Shown here piece after piece: positions 1-64,000 of a stretch of 64,000 bases of DNA. The stretch spans positions 87,501-151,500 of the forward strand of contig JAXRKP010000236.1 of NCBI GenBank assembly GCA_037039925.1, written 5' to 3'. The stretch's first letter is position 1. Each line of letters starts with the position of its first letter. Position numbers and translations under genes: made by a program. Under the pieces are notes generated by a model. That model worked only from the letters and a program-made list of their open reading frames with translations. It was not told the origin of the DNA and made no database searches. This DNA is from Doris montereyensis (taxonomy: Eukaryota; Mollusca; Gastropoda; Nudibranchia; Dorididae).

Positions 1-760
1 AATTTGAATTTTGTGCCATGTAAGGAGCTCATCAGTATCAGTTTACTCATCAAATCACAACAGTAAGTGACAAGTACCTTTTGTTGCTATCTACAATATA
101 AATATACTATAATTGAATTGGAATGTTTCTGTATGTAAGCTAAGCCTGTTATATCTAATATCTAAATTTAGTTTTGTGTCAAGAGATCAAATGTGTGAAA
201 AACAATGTGTAAGATCATCCCAAATTTTCAATTCAATCCCACATCCCTGAACAAGAGACTCAGTAATCCTAAATTTAATTGAGAAAATAAAAAGAAGATA
301 TTTTTTTTCAAACTCTGAGTTTAGAAATGACCAAACTGGCAATTTATATTTAAATTAATATTGTCCATGATCATACAAAAACACCATATTTATCAAATAG
401 ACCCTAGATCCAGAGACTATGTAACACTATCCATTTTGAAGTAATGCTCTTAAACTCTAGGAGAGGGCTTTATTTATTTTTGATTTACACTGTATTTTCT
501 GATTATAAAGGAACTGTTAAAGCATGAAGATTATCAAAGTAGAATAGTATGAAAATATTACTATGAAGTCCTGTGATACACTCCCTCTGATATTCTTTTG
601 ATATTTTCCCACATAATCATAAAGGTTTATTGATTTGACAAAAACTGCATTTCTACCTAAGTTATTAGATAAGTAACTTATACTGACAGTTTTCTTTTCT
701 TCTCTTCCACTATTGTGAGCACTTTGTTTCAAGCTGATTTCTGTTTGTCCTCTTTTTCAG
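1..760 (+). other. Intron upstream of the first visible exon
   Basis: AT-rich sequence without a supported exon or repeat. It ends in a polypyrimidine tract and CAG acceptor at 751-760. Confidence 0.7.
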
Positions 761-63432
<62,672 letters not shown>

Positions 63433-64000
63433 GTAGGTCAAAACTTTGTAGCTTTTCTTGAACCGGGCGCCATGTTTTTCATTTTCAATGGAGATTACAA
63501 TGAAGGATTTCAATTGAAGACATCATTCCAAGAATATTTTTAGCATCAGTTTTACATTTGTGCGTGAACATTGAACATTCCAGTGTTTACAAATTTCATA
63601 ACTACCCGAAGCGATTAAGCACTGTAGTAAAAATGCAGCAGACTTGAGATATTTTTTATTCAAAATTGGCATAGGAAAATGTTGAATGCTGAGAGAAAAT
63701 CTGGCTTGATATATCAATTAGTTACATTAATTTTCTCTGACCTTTGATATACATATGTACCATTTCAAATAAGGGGTTCTTGCTGTATCGACCAGTTTTG
63801 CATTGTAAGCTAATCAGAAAGTGTAGAGTTCAGGATTCATGGTAAAGAGCCGTTGTTTAAGATGAAATAAAAGAATTTTCAAGCATTGAGTGAATTTCCA
63901 GGGGTCTGTGTTACCACTTTTGTTTATAGGATGTAATGTAAATATAATTAAAGTCATTAACTCGTTGTTGGCCATGTTTTTTCATCTGTTGATTTATGGA
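63433..64000 (+). other. Intron downstream of the last visible exon
   Basis: AT-rich sequence after the GTAGGT donor of exon 59. No exon for the end of the WD40 propeller or the FYVE finger is found here. Confidence 0.7.

Overview
The window is eukaryotic. About 60 of its 64 kb belong to one gene on the + strand, split into at least 59 short coding exons (55-543 bases) with GT-AG introns. The joined exons encode the middle and most of the C-terminal half of WDFY3 (Alfy; blue cheese in Drosophila), a very large PH-BEACH-WD40-FYVE scaffold protein for selective autophagy. The first exon seen (761-921) is already inside the N-terminal helical solenoid. The last (63321-63432) is in the final WD40 repeat, so the promoter, start codon, first part of the solenoid, FYVE domain and stop codon all lie outside the window. 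AT-rich introns, RTE-like LINEs, tRNA-derived SINEs and hAT/piggyBac relics suggest an invertebrate animal. A lophotrochozoan, probably a mollusc, is my inference; nothing here proves the species.

Layout: exons 1-10 (761-7465) encode the solenoid. Exons 11-15 (7587-11557) encode the concanavalin-A-like region. Exons 16-36 (15864-36830) encode the long second solenoid. Exons 37-40 (37224-39295) encode the linker, exons 41-45 (39731-42561) the PH-like domain and exons 46-51 (46259-52041) the BEACH domain. Exons 52-56 (52901-56886) encode WD40 repeats. Exon 57 and exon 58 encode a serine/acidic linker, where a candidate LC3/GABARAP-interacting motif sits in exon 58. Exon 59 returns to WD40 sequence.

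Reading frame: at 13 places the splice sites and protein similarity are good but the frame jumps, mostly by one missing base in a short homopolymer. With so many intact exons this looks like unpolished long-read assembly rather than a dead gene.

The large introns carry mobile DNA. There are three copies of one RTE-like LINE (12.3-15.6 kb minus, 31.0-34.4 kb plus with a 12-bp target duplication, 58.2-61.2 kb minus), a CR1/Jockey-like LINE tail (26.9-27.6 kb), a short LINE-derived element with a 16-bp target duplication (17.6-18.2 kb) and a hAT deletion derivative (27.6-28.8 kb). There are also a decayed piggyBac transposase (44.1-46.0 kb), a TTAA-flanked short element (41.4-42.0 kb), several tRNA-derived SINE copies, a four-copy short repeat family and a ~0.75-0.9-kb element family with G-run/C-run ends. 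Other structures are two minisatellites (31-bp and 39-bp units), a 30-bp-arm palindrome, an ~820-base polypurine tract and many microsatellites.

I found no second host gene, no functional RNA gene and no clearly new molecular system. The most interesting leads are the candidate autophagy-receptor motif and the undescribed repeat families.
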